Positions 46,344-59,100 of a DNA stretch of 64,000 nt are shown here, one piece after another. A program made the position numbers and the translations under genes. The first letter of the stretch is position 1, and each line of letters starts with the position of its first letter. The notes beneath the pieces were generated by a model. That model saw only the letters and a list, made by a program, of their open reading frames with translations, was not told the origin of the DNA and searched no databases. Origin of the DNA: Psettodes erumei (lineage: Eukaryota; Chordata; Actinopteri; Pleuronectiformes; Psettodidae); NCBI GenBank assembly GCA_016785225.1, contig JAFBJZ010000107.1:1-64000 (forward strand), given 5' to 3'.

Positions 46344-46600
46344 ATTTGATGGCAGGTCACAGGTGGCGACAAAAGGGGAGTATGGGTTAAAAATCCCTCC
46401 GGCCTGATTGTGTTGTGCGAGAATGTCGGGCTCATCCGCACACAGAGTAGTGTGAAGACGGCAGCCAGCCACAGGCTCTCAGCCCTGCTTCCTCTTTCTT
46501 TTTGTCTCAGCCTGTGCAGCTGAGGACAAAGTGCAGTTGATTGGCCCACACATACAGCCTCACACATCACTCCCGCTGCTCTGAGACATGCTCTGACAGC
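46344..46600 (-). promoter_or_regulatory. Candidate arhgef18 promoter and non-coding first exon
   Basis: A consensus donor CAAAT|GTGAGT ends at 46344, with a CCAAT box (ggcCCAATcaact on the minus strand) at about 46538-46543. The frame leading to the donor is open for about 43 codons but has no ATG and a stop upstream, which suits a 5' leader. No TATA box was found. The exon's 5' end is not determined. Confidence 0.35.
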
Positions 46601-47550
46601 TCACATGCTCTAGGGCAGCAAGGCACTGTGGTGCAACTAAAGTTTTGAAGCAAAGTCTTCTGTCGACAATGAGTGACCAGTTTTATAGACGATAAACCTT
46701 TGACTGTATTTACAGCTCAGATGGATTTCATCACACACCGATGCATTCGTGAGTGAGATGAAGAGTTGTCTCATGACTCTCATTAGTCAGTTCTGCATCC
46801 TCCATGTTGTGCAGCGTTACACTCCTCTGGGCAGGCTTGAGAAAAAAAGGTTAGGTGGAACGAACTGTGTTTGCAATGTTTTCAGTCAGGAGCATTAAAC
46901 AGTATTATGTGATTATACAATATGATGTGACATGATTAACTATCACTGAATCATTGCACTATCATGGCACTGTCTTTTTGTAAAAGTTTTTGTTTACTTT
47001 ATATTTTTATAGTTTTATTTGCACCATGGGTCCGAGAGGACCGTAATGTCAATTGTGCTGTATGTCCTGTAACTGTAGCATAACTGACAATAAAGCTGAC
47101 TTTGACAGTAACTTCTGGAGAGTCACACTTCAGTGCATGCTGCACACTGCTTGTCACCTTCAACTTTTGAGCGTGTGAATGAACACTTGCGACTCACATT
47201 TAATAGGCTGGTGCCTAGAACTATGTAATGTACTACATACACTACAACAATGGTTTTGATTCATGAAAAACATTACAGTAACACCGGCCAGGCAGTATGT
47301 TGCTATCCTTAGTTTTGCAGTGATTCTGAACAGAAAAAACACAACATTCTGAGTAACTTGTGAGCTGTCCATTGAGAAGGAAATGAAGTGGAAACTAACC
47401 TGCAAGCTGATCATTTCAGCAGCAAGCAGTTAGAGGTCTGCAGCTGAACTATAACTGTGTGAAAAGTTTACAGTGTGTGATAAACAGTGATTGCTCTCTT
47501 TATATACAAACACACACAAGAAGTGAGAGAAGACACATATTCTCCAATAA
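46600..47550. other. Intergenic stretch between arhgef18 start and insr 3' end
   Basis: No gene is supported. The main recognisable item is a LINE-type 3' end at about 46955-47106. Two minus-strand AATAAA signals lie just to the right, at about 47553 and 47610. Confidence 0.55.
46955..47106 (+). mobile_element. Truncated LINE-type 3' end
   Basis: The phrases ttatttgcaccatgggtccg, gtatgtcctgtaactgtagc and tgacaataaagctgacttt are, from memory, the standard 3' end of abundant fish non-LTR elements with tails of the tttgac type. 5'-truncated, non-coding. Confidence 0.6.
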
Positions 47551-48487
47551 TTTTATTCATAATTTTAATATAAACAGTTAATTGTTGAATAATTTACACA
47601 CAGCAAGATTTTTATTTTCATATCATTGCAACATTTTCTGTACATGTCACTACTTGACTCTCCTTTGAAAACATAGAAAAAATAAATTGTCAAGCGTTCA
47701 TTTAGTCATGGCACATTATTGATCCTGTACAATATGCATGTATTTCTGGTGTGTGTGTTTGTGTGTGTACGTGTGTGTGTTCAACGTGTTGATATCCGAT
47801 ACATAAAGATAATGGCACATTTGGATCCAGTGTGAGGGATGAAGCGATCTCTGTGGGTTGCGGTTTTCGGCGTGGGGTGGCGGTTCAGACTGTACATACA
47901 CACATATACACCTGCTGTCTGCGTACGCACCGATGTCTCAACATAATGTATACAACAACATATCCCAAAAATTAATACATCAGCATATTCATCGGCAACA
48001 AAAATGACATTAATAGAGAGGTATCCTGCAAAGACTACACACAGCATTCTGGGGACCACCAATGTGCACCGAGGAGAGAAAGAGACTTGAAGGACACACA
48101 GAGGAGGAGGAGGAGGAGCAGCGAGACATAGGAAGCTGTGATAAAGACTTCAACTGAGGACAACACAGACACAACTCCACTGACTGAAACAACGTGCAGC
48201 ACAGGGAACAGGATAGAGACGAGTATAAGGTACTGGTGTGTAAACTGGAGCAGACCACTGGACCGACCGAGAAGTCAAGAAGAGGCCGCTTTTCCTCAGA
48301 TTTGTCCTCTAACAAACAAACAGGGTCACCACCACCCCCACCGTCTCTCTGAAAAACAGTGGCGTTTCTCTCGCTCGTCAATAACACAAACGTGAACAGT
48401 TCCTCATCACACTACTGACAAGACAGTACTTGATTCATTAACAGCTGAAGGAGTTACTCATTTTATACTCATCCTTCCATGATGGGA

Positions 48488-49085
48488 AATGTTGACATTT
48501 TGGGAATAAAGCTTGTTCACTGTCTGGGCAGGGCCGCAGCCAGCGCATGGTTAGCTTAGCTCATATTAAAGACTGTGAAACAGGGAAACAGCTAGCCTGA
48601 GTCTGTCCCAAGTTAACAAAATAACCCAATAAAAAGAAGTAACTCAAAATTAATTAACATGTTGTATCTACTTTGTTTATTCTGTACAAAAAAGTAATCT
48701 TAAAAACAGAATTTTAAGGGTGGTTATGTGCCAGACTATTTCTTGACCAGTTGCCAGGCAACCAGCAGAGGACTCCAGCTAAAAAATGGTCTGCATACAA
48801 TGCCCCATAAAATTGCAAATTAATGCTTTTACACTACTGTTTTTGGACGAATTAAACATATGAGATAAAGTGTCTTAATTAGGACATTTAAGAGGTGATG
48901 GTAAGAGGATTTCAACAACTGGTTAGCTGCTTCCCCCATGTTTTTGCTAAGCTAACTGGCTGCTGGCTGTAGCTTAATGTTTAGCAAAGAGGCACGAGAG
49001 TGGTAATGGATCTGAATCCAACTCTACTTCAGAAAGCAAATGAGCATTTATATTTCCTAAAGAATGTCGAGCTATTCCTCTAACA
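48488..49085. mobile_element. MITE-like element with inverted ends, second copy
   Basis: It starts near gttgacattttgggaataaa and ends near aagaatgtcgagctattcct. Inside are gaaacagggaaacagctagc, ctgtcccaagttaacaaaa, gccaggcaaccagcagagga and ctggctgctggctgtagctt. These are the hallmark words, from memory, of the percomorph repeat also present at 3935-4265; here the central part is retained. Non-coding. Confidence 0.65.
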
Positions 49086-52000
49086 CCTCCAGCTTTACAG
49101 TCTAAACTTAGGAACGCGTGGTCGTGGAACCACCAGTAAAGTTTTCTTTTTAGCTTATTCAGGATTGTATCGCTCATTTTCCTCTTCTTCAAAAGGATGT
49201 GCAGTGGTCTTTTCCAGTTTTTCACATAAAAAAACACACACACACTTTTGCAAACTAAAACACGCATCTCTTGTCAGAAACAGTTCCATATAACGACATC
49301 TGTGATCGGTGGCGTATCTGTGACATAAGAAAGGCTTTTAAGGGTGACACGTTGCTGTGGCCGGGTGGCGGGGTGGTGGTTCAAATGCATGACCGCTCGC
49401 TGGCCAACATTCAGAACTTGCATTGGATTAAGAGCAGGAGTTCGCTGCGAATCATTTCAGGCCACATACTGTTTATGTTTCATTGACACAGGGTTAAGCC
49501 CTCAGACTGGAGTGCTGCTCCTGTTAAATACATTGACAGACTTGACTCTGCTCTTTTCTGTGTAGTGGGTTGTGTCATGAACAAAAAAAAAAGAAAGAAA
49601 ACAAACAAAAAAAAATATCTTTTAAAATTTAGAAAAAAGTTATATACACATTGATAACAATGTTAAATTCATAATGTACAAGAGTAGTAAAAGTTTACAG
49701 TCAGAAAAAGTAATTGTATTTGCCCTCCCTACTTTGGCTAACAAAAATAGAAATCAACATCTCTAAAATGTAATACTTTTTTCTTTTCTTTAAAACAAAA
49801 CAATAATACATACAATGCTTTGTTCTCACCTTGCGCTGTGTTGCTAGCATGCTCTGTCCAACCACTTTTTAGGTCACCAGAGTTCAACAAAACAAACCTA
49901 AACTTCCCTAAAAATCAAGTGCTTTCGTTTTTTTCAGGAGCCAAGGTGATCTGCTGCTATTTACAGTTAAGAGCTTATCAATCAGGTTGTTTTTTTTTTT
50001 TTTTTTGTGAAAATCACGGAACAATTGAATGCATTTCAAAAGGAAATTACCGATTGTAATGCAGTCACTTGTTGCGAATCATGGGTTTTTGCATGTGCTT
50101 TGGGGCGCTGCTGTCAAAAGAGACCGATGAGAGGCAAAATCAGTAAACATGAAATCATCAAGCGATCCGCTGGTATAGATAATTCATTTTCCATGCAAAA
50201 AGCAGAGTAGAGCCACAAGTTCATTTTCTTTTTTTGGTAAAAATCACCAGTCATATAATCCCAAATTACAGTATTTTCTCACCCAGCAGTTCAAATGTTT
50301 TTTTCCCCTCTGCAGTTACAACTAAAGAAAACAGAAAGCACAAAAAAACATAATTCATGTTTCCATTTCATTTTTGGAGGTGGAAAATCCTCTTAAGTGA
50401 TTGGTGGAGACACGTAAGTCAGTCAGTGGCAGTTCTGCAAGGGTGGGAGGTGGTGGTGAGGAGGAGACCGGGTGGGATGTTAGTCGGGTGGGACGTTAGT
50501 CTGAGCAAGGCACTATGGGTCGGGGCCCTGTTTGCTTTGCCAACCCTGACCTGCAATGCTCCCATCCAATCGCTAGAGAGCAGTCCAAACCACATCACAT
50601 CAGAGAGAGTGAGCGGGGAGGATTCCTGATCATATTCAAAAAGTGGGGAGAAAACATTTTAGATTTACGAAAAGGGTGTTTGGGTTTTTGTTGTTGAAAA
50701 CTTGTCCTTGGGCTTATCATCTCCATTTTGCTGTTTTTTTCTGTTGTTATTTTTTTTTTTTTTGCAAGGATGCTGAGAACTTGCGTTTCAGTCAGAGTAG
50801 ATAAAAGGTAGGTAAGGTAGCTCTTCTTCCTCCTCATCCTCTTTATTCTCCACCCACAAAGCATCAGGCCGCCTCCCTGAGACGAAAAGTTACAATCTAG
50901 ATTTCATGTCTGTTAATAGTTCGTATGGCACACAGGATTGTCCCAGTCCAACTTTTTTTTCCTTTGCAGATGGAGGAGAGGGGGTCCTCCTCCTTAAAAC
51001 TTTTTAACCAGCCCAGATGTCAGTGTCCTAATCAGCCGCAACAAACCCAATCCATGGCATTGACATAAAATCAAGGTCATCTCTTGATATTATTCACAGT
51101 TGGAAAAAAAATATACATAAAAAACAAAAACAAACATCTGAACAGAGAAACAGACAAATGAACTGGGAACGACTGGAGGAGAAGTGCGATTTGAACGCTA
51201 ACTGTTCTGACCACAAAGCTACCAACAGAAGAAGAAGAGCGGGGCTTTCTGCCAGACAAGAGGTTTAGTCTAGATGTGATTTTAAAAAAGTCTGAGGGTG
51301 CAAGGCTGAGCTTGGTTAGCCCCGGCTGCATGTAGTGTGATGGGGGATACGCACTGAGAGTCACAAGACCTGTCTTTCCTTTTGCTCATGCTAGTGTCAC
51401 ATCTCCAGAAACCAGTAGAGCTGCTACTACATACACTCCAGAGGGTTGGTGTACATGGAGATGGGGGAATACACGCAATAAAGCTTCACTGCTTCTTCCA
51501 GTGTCTGGGGGAAAACCTGTTGTGTGCACTTTACTGTACTGCACTGCAGTCATAATCAAAAGAACAGACTGCCCATAAAGCCAATTTACTGTCTGCCATT
51601 CCACATCCATCAAGCACTTGGGGTAAAAATATGAGTTATAATACTTAAATCTCATCAAGCTTGTTCTAGAGAGCTTAAAAAAAAGAGAGACCTAAAACGA
51701 AATCAAAACTTTTAAAAGAAAACACGGCCAAAATATGATGGGCACTGCTCCCAACAACATCTACATACCGCGGGAGTCTATAAAAACTTTCTCCCCTGGA
51801 TGCAAGAAGAAGATGAAACTGAGAAAACAAAGAGGCAGAGGGATTTAATTACACCACAGTGGAAAGGAATTCATCAGCAGTGTTGGTAATGTACGACAGA
51901 AGTGATAGCGTTTGAAATGATGGGATACTGAGTGACTGACGGGGATGATTTAGGCTCTTTAGACTGATTCCTCCATATGCACTGAGGTAGACTCTGGTCA

Positions 52001-52909
52001 AACACAAAGACAACAACAATAATTAACTAACTAGCTAACTACCTAACTTACTAATTAGCACTCCTGCTGCTCACGACCAGCCGCTCCTCCTGTACAATAA
52101 CAAACGAATCGCTCCACTCTCACAACGCCGTAAAAATGCTCGACTAAAAAGCTAACTGTGTTCTTCTTTAGACAATGACAATGATCATAATAAAATAAAT
52201 ATCTGGTATTTCAAAGATATGGGCACCATCTCAATTAAAAATTGCATATGCGTGTGAACACCACCACAAGATAAGCAACCTAGGTTCAAGGCGGAGACGA
52301 GAGCCGCGTCCCACTTCCACACTACATACAAACTCTGACTGGGTTTTGAGGATGTAGTGTGTTTATACTGGAAAATTAAGTACACTCAGAGATGTAAAGC
52401 ACACTAACTGAAAACATTTCACTGTTTCAAATCAGAGCCGGGTATTTGTATGTAGTCTGGAGCTGTGATACAGCTAAGGTCCACCGTTTTACACACAACC
52501 GACAGTTTTTTTTTTTTTTGTTTTGTTTTTTTAAAATATCTTTTTATTCTGCTTTTACTTTCCAAACTATGTCACAGATTATTTACAAAGTAAAAAAAAA
52601 CAGCCAAAATATCATAACTCCTCAGAATAACTAGCTGAAATTTACATCATAACCTCAGGCGCCTCTGAGTGCCAACGGCACAGACCCTGGCCAATCCACA
52701 GTGTCACCACTAAAGCACTGGGTGAACTTTAGTGTTCAAACCTAACGCTGGCAACTAAGCTGAAACCAAAAAAGAAAAATCAAGAAAAAATTGACCCAAA
52801 AAAATTGAAGCAAAGAACAGAGACACAAGCCTACCAACACACATGTAGGTACAGCTTTGATTTCCTTGCCTCTCCTGCCTCGTGAGAAGAAATACAGAGA
52901 TCACAGAGG

Positions 52910-52911
<2 letters not shown>

Positions 52912-52949
<38 letters not shown>
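52912..52949. repeat. (TG)n microsatellite
   Basis: About eighteen TG units in the probable insr 3'UTR. Confidence 0.95.
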
Positions 52950-55832
52950 ACTAGCCAACAGAACTAGCCTGGACGTGGCTCTGGGTTTGAGAAGGCACTG
53001 GTAAAATATGGAGGCAGCTTCTCTGCTTTCTCTGACTCTGATTCTGTGGGTTTCTAGTTGTTGACAGAAAGCTGCCAACACTTTGGCTACGCTATAAGTG
53101 CTGAATGCTGTTCGGCTAGATTGGCAACCACACTGGTCTGTGTGTCCAGAAAAACAAAAAGAAAAAAAGAAAAGAATAAAAAAGGTCATCATCTCTATTC
53201 ATCCACTGACTAGAGTGAGAGAAGAGTGTTTACAGAGGATGTGCTGTGGCCTTTGGGCTCTGAATGAAACTGGTTGTGAATGAAGTGATCTTAAGAGACA
53301 CAATGAGGGGGTCAGCAACGAGGACCACTAACCCTTCTGAAAGCTTTTTGTAAGGGTTTGGTTGAAGGGAATGTTTAGGATTCCCAGGAGGAGGGATGAA
53401 CTTCGATGTAGCAAATCTCCCAAAAGAGGGAGAAAAAAAATCTGTCTGCCGCTGTGTCTATGGCAAATGATTATCAAGACGGGAAAAAAAGAAAGAAAAG
53501 TCTTTCATGTGTGCACTGATGAGGTGTGGCGATGGTATCAGCTCTGCCAGCAGGCAGGCAAAACATCGGGGGACGAGGGAACAGGCAGTTCCAACTAAAT
53601 CCTGGAATGTCAGACCTGAGTGAAATAGCTGCTGCACACCGTGTCCTGACTGCCTAACTGCATGTGATAGCAGAGAGAATAATAGGATTAACAATCGCTC
53701 ACACTCCCTCTCTCCCAGACACACTAAAAGATAGAGAGACAGAGACACTGCCCCCACCCCCCTCTGCTACCTGCTGTGGACTCTGAATACACTTGGAACT
53801 TTCCATATTTCTCTCCAGCCCTCGACTATAAAATGTGGAAATTTCCACCAGGCCTAATTTTGAGCAGTGAGTTCAGCAGCCAATGGGAAGCCTCTGGAAG
53901 CCTGGAGGAGGGAGTGAGTGGAAGAGGTGTGTGTGTGTGTGTGTGTATGTGGTGCAGAGCAAACCAAACAGAAAGACAATGAGAGGGGCTTGTGATGTGT
54001 GAATGTGATTCAAAAAACCTTCCACCTTATACTGAGGTCTTGAATCGAGCCTGACCTCAGGTCAGACAAAAAGGGAATGCTACTGCTCTCTGATTTAAAG
54101 TCTGAGGACTTTTAGGGCCGGTCGTACACCAGACACAAAGATTTTTTTTAAAAAGAGCCTGATCATCTACTTCTCCTGCATTTGCCTGAGAGCTGGTGTT
54201 GATTCCAACTCACGCTCTGACCCGGGCAGCACAGACACAACTGTAAAGCCGTCAGCGTCACGTCAACACAAGGAAGTACAATCACAAAGCCGGGACGAGC
54301 TCTCTAACCTCACTGACGAGTCAACACTGATGACCAGTACAATCACACGAAAGACTTAATAAAGCTACGGCAGCAAACACACAGATTTCACCTCCGGCGA
54401 GATCTGACCAGAGAGAGGGACAGCAGACACGGACGCAAACACACATCAGGTGCACTTCATCTGAGAAAGACCTCGTTCCCCTTTCATATAAAGCTTCTGT
54501 TGTTGTCGTCGTAGTAAAGTTGCTGTCAGTGGGAACAAAGTTTATACTAAAAAAAAAAAAATGCAGTGAGAATATTTTGGGGCTTTTCCATTCAGACAGA
54601 GAGAGCAGTTGAGGTCGGGGGCTGGAGGACAAAGACACAGAGAGCACTGACGGTTGATTAGTGTGATTTCTGGGGCTATAAAAATAAGGAAATTTAAAAA
54701 GAAAAACCCAGAAAGAAAAAACCTGGCACAACAAAATACTAGCAAAGCTTCTGATGAATAATCTTACAAATATGAACTATTTACAGAAAACATCATCATT
54801 TCATATATTATATATAAAATATTGGTACAGGAATACCAATATTCCATATATATTATATATATATTATATATTTATATATTTCTATACCCACTAAAATATA
54901 TCAAAGCAGCAGCTATTGGTCAGTCTGAGGAACTCTTTTGTCCAATTCTTAACTGTTTAAATATCCTTCAGCCATATTGTGAGGACACAGAAGTAAAACT
55001 GAGAGAGAAAGGAGGAGGGAGAGAGAGAGAGAGAGAGGGAGGAGAAAATAACAATAAAAGTAAATAAATTAAAACTATTCACCAAACACCCGATGAATCT
55101 GTGTGTAGTTTGGAATTCTGCAGAACCAAAAAGAAAAAAAAAAAACAAAAAACAAAAAGAAGACATTCCTCGAGGAATAGATATTTTGTTCTAGGATCAA
55201 GTCTTTGCAAGTCATCCCACCGTTCCAAACTGAATAAGTCATTGTTCAAAAGGAAATTAGTATAAGCGCTGATAGACACTTGTCTTTGTTTATAGGCCAC
55301 ATATAAAAAGGCCACTATCTGAGTAAAAAGATTTCACTTGGAGGAAAAAAAAACAACAAAGACCAGAAAAGTGGAAATGCAGATTTAGTCGGGGGAGAAA
55401 AGGAGGAGACATGTCTTGGGGGGGGTGAGTGTAAGCAGCCTTCTTGGTTGTCTAAGGTTTGTTGTGTTCACAGTTTTTCTTTTACTCTCTCCGTTTCCAT
55501 CGCAACGAGTCCTGGAAAGGAGGCAATAGTGAAAAAACAATAGATAGGTAATCTGGTAATAGATAGTCTGATGCGTTGTGGAGGAAGTTAAAAAAGTGTG
55601 ACACCATGTTTGCATCCCTTGCTTTGCCTGTATTCGGCAGCCACGAGGAAGAAAATAAAAAGTCCTGAGATCTGCGTCTTTTTTATGAAGGGCTTCTCCA
55701 AGAATAAGAAAATCATCAGAAAATGATGAGAGGAACTTGAGGGATACAGAAAAAAAAATGGACAGGAACAGAAAAGTAGGATGGGAAAGGAGCAGGGAAG
55801 GTTAGACGAGTTCGTTAAGGAAACAGGAAATG

Positions 55833-56187
55833 TTAGGAAGGGCTGGATCTGGGCAATGATAAGATTCGTCCGTTTTTCTTGCCACCGTTCATGTGTGTGT
55901 AGGGGACGTGCTCCTCATAGTTCCCCCTGAGGGCCACCGAGGGCCCGCTGTCCCTGCCTAAGCTCTCCTCCCTCTGCGAGTATGAGGATGGGTCCAGGGG
56001 GATGCTCTCCATGTTGTCCAGGTCCAGGTCAAACTCCTCTGTTTCAGGGACCTTGTTCTCCTCACTGTAGAAGAAGGAGACCTCCTGGAAAGATGGGTGC
56101 AGATCCTCCCGCAGCATCTCGATGATCTCGTGGAACATCGGCCGCATCTTGGGGTTGTACTGCCAGCACATCTGCATTAGGTTGTGC
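55833..56187 (-). CDS. insr: insr last coding exon: kinase C-lobe end and tail
   Basis: Acceptor gatcctgcttcccag, entry phase 2, stop at 55833-55835. It reads LMQMCWQYNPKMRP, then LHPSFQEVSFFYSEENK, and a tail with YEEHVPYTHMNGGKKNG. The last tyrosine in YTHM is the C-terminal PI3K-binding type site of INSR. Confidence 0.96.
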
Positions 56188-59100
56188 CTGGGAAGCAGGA
56201 TCGGATGACAATTTATTTTTTTTAACAGGAAAGAAATACTGACACAGGAATGAGAAGATGGCCACGTGCATGGCGGTGGACCTTGTGGAAAGGAATGACA
56301 CAGACACTGAGAATGGAAGTGTAGGAGAATGAATGGAGAGCAAACATTTTCCCAGATTCAGCGAAACATGACCCAACCTTTCGATGCACCTTTAAAGGTA
56401 GAAGGATGTCAGTGAAAGTACGAGTTTCTATCATTCAGCCTCAGATGAAGACACACTCACAATCATCCATGCAGTTGCAGGTAGTAAGCGATTACAAAGC
56501 AAAAGGTTTAAAAAAAAAAGTCCAAAGTGCAAATTAGCAGAGAAACAACCTCTACAAGTTTATATTTATGTGTTGCAATGTTGAACAGCTTTACACACAA
56601 AGTACGATTGTAATTATAATTTTCACAAAGTTACCCTCAAGCCGAGAAGATACTGTGTCACAATATCCAGGGCACTTATTGTTAAAGCGTAAATACAGTG
56701 TCTGTGTTTACTCACATTCTCTCAGGGCAGTTCTCTGGCCGGTCCAGGTACCCTCCATCCATGACAAACTTTAGAACCTGTTCGTTGGATAAACCCTGGT
56801 AAGGCTGCTCTGCCAGCGTGCTGATCTCCCACAGCACAACGCCAAACGACCTGCGACAACACACATGCGCGGTCAAACACTGACGGAGCGCGCCCCGAAC
56901 CGCTGCGAAGGCTGCGCGGCCACTGCTGAGGTGTGTCGTACCAGCAGTCAGAGTGGGCAGTGAAGACGCCGTCCTTCAGGGACTCGGGAGCCATCCACCT
57001 GACAGGGAGCAGGCCCTTCCCTCCTTTACGGTAGTAGTCAGTCTCATAGATGTCCCGCGTCATACCAAAGTCTATGAGAAAGGGGGGGGGGGATCAGTGA
57101 ATCAATTCAACCTTAACACAGAACAAACAACGAGGCGACCGACACAAGCCGCGGTACCTCCAATCTTGACAGTGAAGTCCTCCGCCACCATGCAGTTCCT
57201 GGCTGCCAGGTCTCTGTGGACGAACTTCTTGGCGTTGAGGTAGGCCATGCCGTCTGCGATTTCTGCAGCCATCTGGATCATCTCCTTCAGCGTGGGCGGT
57301 GGCCGGCCCGATGGGTTGTTCTGCAAAACAAACACCCGCAAATACATACATGCCGTCTGTGAGCGACGAGTGCACACGTCAGAAAAAGTGAGCCTCCCTT
57401 TAGCTGTGATGATTATCTCCACTGGGGCGTGTTTTTAGTTTTCGAAAAGGTGGGGACAAGGTTTCGGTGACACTTGCCTCAGAGTCGGGCCTGAGACTCC
57501 GTAGGTAGCTCTTCAGGTCACCGTGGGTCATCAGCTCCATCACTACCAGGGTGGGCTGAGCTTTGGACACCACGCCCAACAGACGCACCTGCATCAGGAA
57601 AAATACAGGAAACGCACATGGTCACGCATCACGTCCAACGATGTTTGTGCCTACAATGGCTGACTAGAATGACTATAAGTAGCTTTAAGAATTTTGGACC
57701 CTTAAATTAGAGGCACTTGATGTGAATGGTATGAAATGGACATTTATCACTGTTACATCTATCAGTATGTGTATGTATTGTATCTTAAATCCCTTCACCT
57801 TCAGTTCATGTCTCGACATGATTTTCCCTCATTACAGCCCCAACATATGGCAAGCTAATTGGTGTTTAGTAGGCTGTTCGATTAAATAAAAAATGGTAGG
57901 GCACACTTGCTTACCGAGTGTAAACATTTGTTTTGGGAGTCAAACTGTGTGGCAATATGGCGGCATCAACACACCGAGTGAATCATGACTCTGTGAGTCA
58001 TACATGCTCATGCTGCTTCCTACCAAACTTTCGAAAAAACAGTTCACAAGTGTGTTGATAGCTGGTCACGCGGTCGTGAAGCCGTGAGAGGAAAGCGCGT
58101 CGTACCACGTGGTGGCAGCTGAAGGCCTTCATGACCGAGGCTTCGTTGAGGAACTCGATCCTCTCCCGCAGGCTGGCCGACTCGTTGACCGTCTTGACGG
58201 CGACGCGCGTCTCCGGGTCCCCTTTGACGATGTCCTTGGCGATTCCCTCGTACACCATGCCGAAGGAGCCCTGGCCCAGCTCTCTGAGCACCGTGATCTT
58301 CTCCCGCGGCACCTCCCACTCATCAGGAACGTACACTACGTGAAACGGAAACAGATCACTGAGGCAGCGTCTATATTTGCGCCTACAGATGCAGTGATTT
58401 CACACTGCTGCCACCTGAAGACATGAAGATGAAGCACAACGTGTCGCGCTTTTTAAGTTTTGTCATGATGCCCTTCTTACCATCGTTAGCGCTGATGTAC
58501 TCCGGGTTCGAGGAGGCGATGAGAGGTCCTGTTGGGCCTTCTGTTTGCCTGTAACACAACCACACAATGCTTCAGTGATGCAGAGAAGTGTAATGAGATG
58601 TGAACTTTGTCCTGTAAGAGCTCAACTACTTGCTTCAGACAGAATCTGTCTTGCTTATTTGTCCTGTCACCGACTCCTGAGAGCTGTTGGGCTAAGTATT
58701 CAAAAACCCACAACTTCAAATCTGGCTATGCTGTAAGATTTCATCATTCCCCCTTTGATGCCACACGCATTTGACTCAACGATCTCACCTCTTCTTGAAG
58801 ATCCAAAAGACTCCACCTCCCACAAACAGCAGGAGGATGAAGCAGATGACTGGACCGATCACGATCCAAATCAAACCCGGATCCGCTGCAATGAGCACAG
58901 AAGTCGGTTCACTTAGTGGATCGCGGGTATGAAAAAATAATAATGTATAAAACCAAAACAACAGTTTATTTTTGAAGAGTTAAATAATGAACAATAAGGA
59001 TTTTTTTTTCTTTGTAGCACTTTGCTATAACCACCATCGAGACTTTGGCAACAACATGCAGAGCTGTGCAATGAACTTCACCGTGCATGGTGAAACGCAC

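Larger units (their letters stand above)
47551..55832 (-). other. Probable insr 3' untranslated region and flank
   Basis: Follows the insr stop codon on the minus strand and holds no coding exon. AATAAA candidates on the minus strand lie at about 52543-52548, 50844-50849 and 47553-47558. Which one is used is unknown, so the UTR may be 3.3 to 8.3 kb; mammalian INSR also has a multi-kilobase 3'UTR. It contains a (GT)n run, an AT run near 54800-54890 and a MITE-like element at 48488-49085. Confidence 0.4.
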
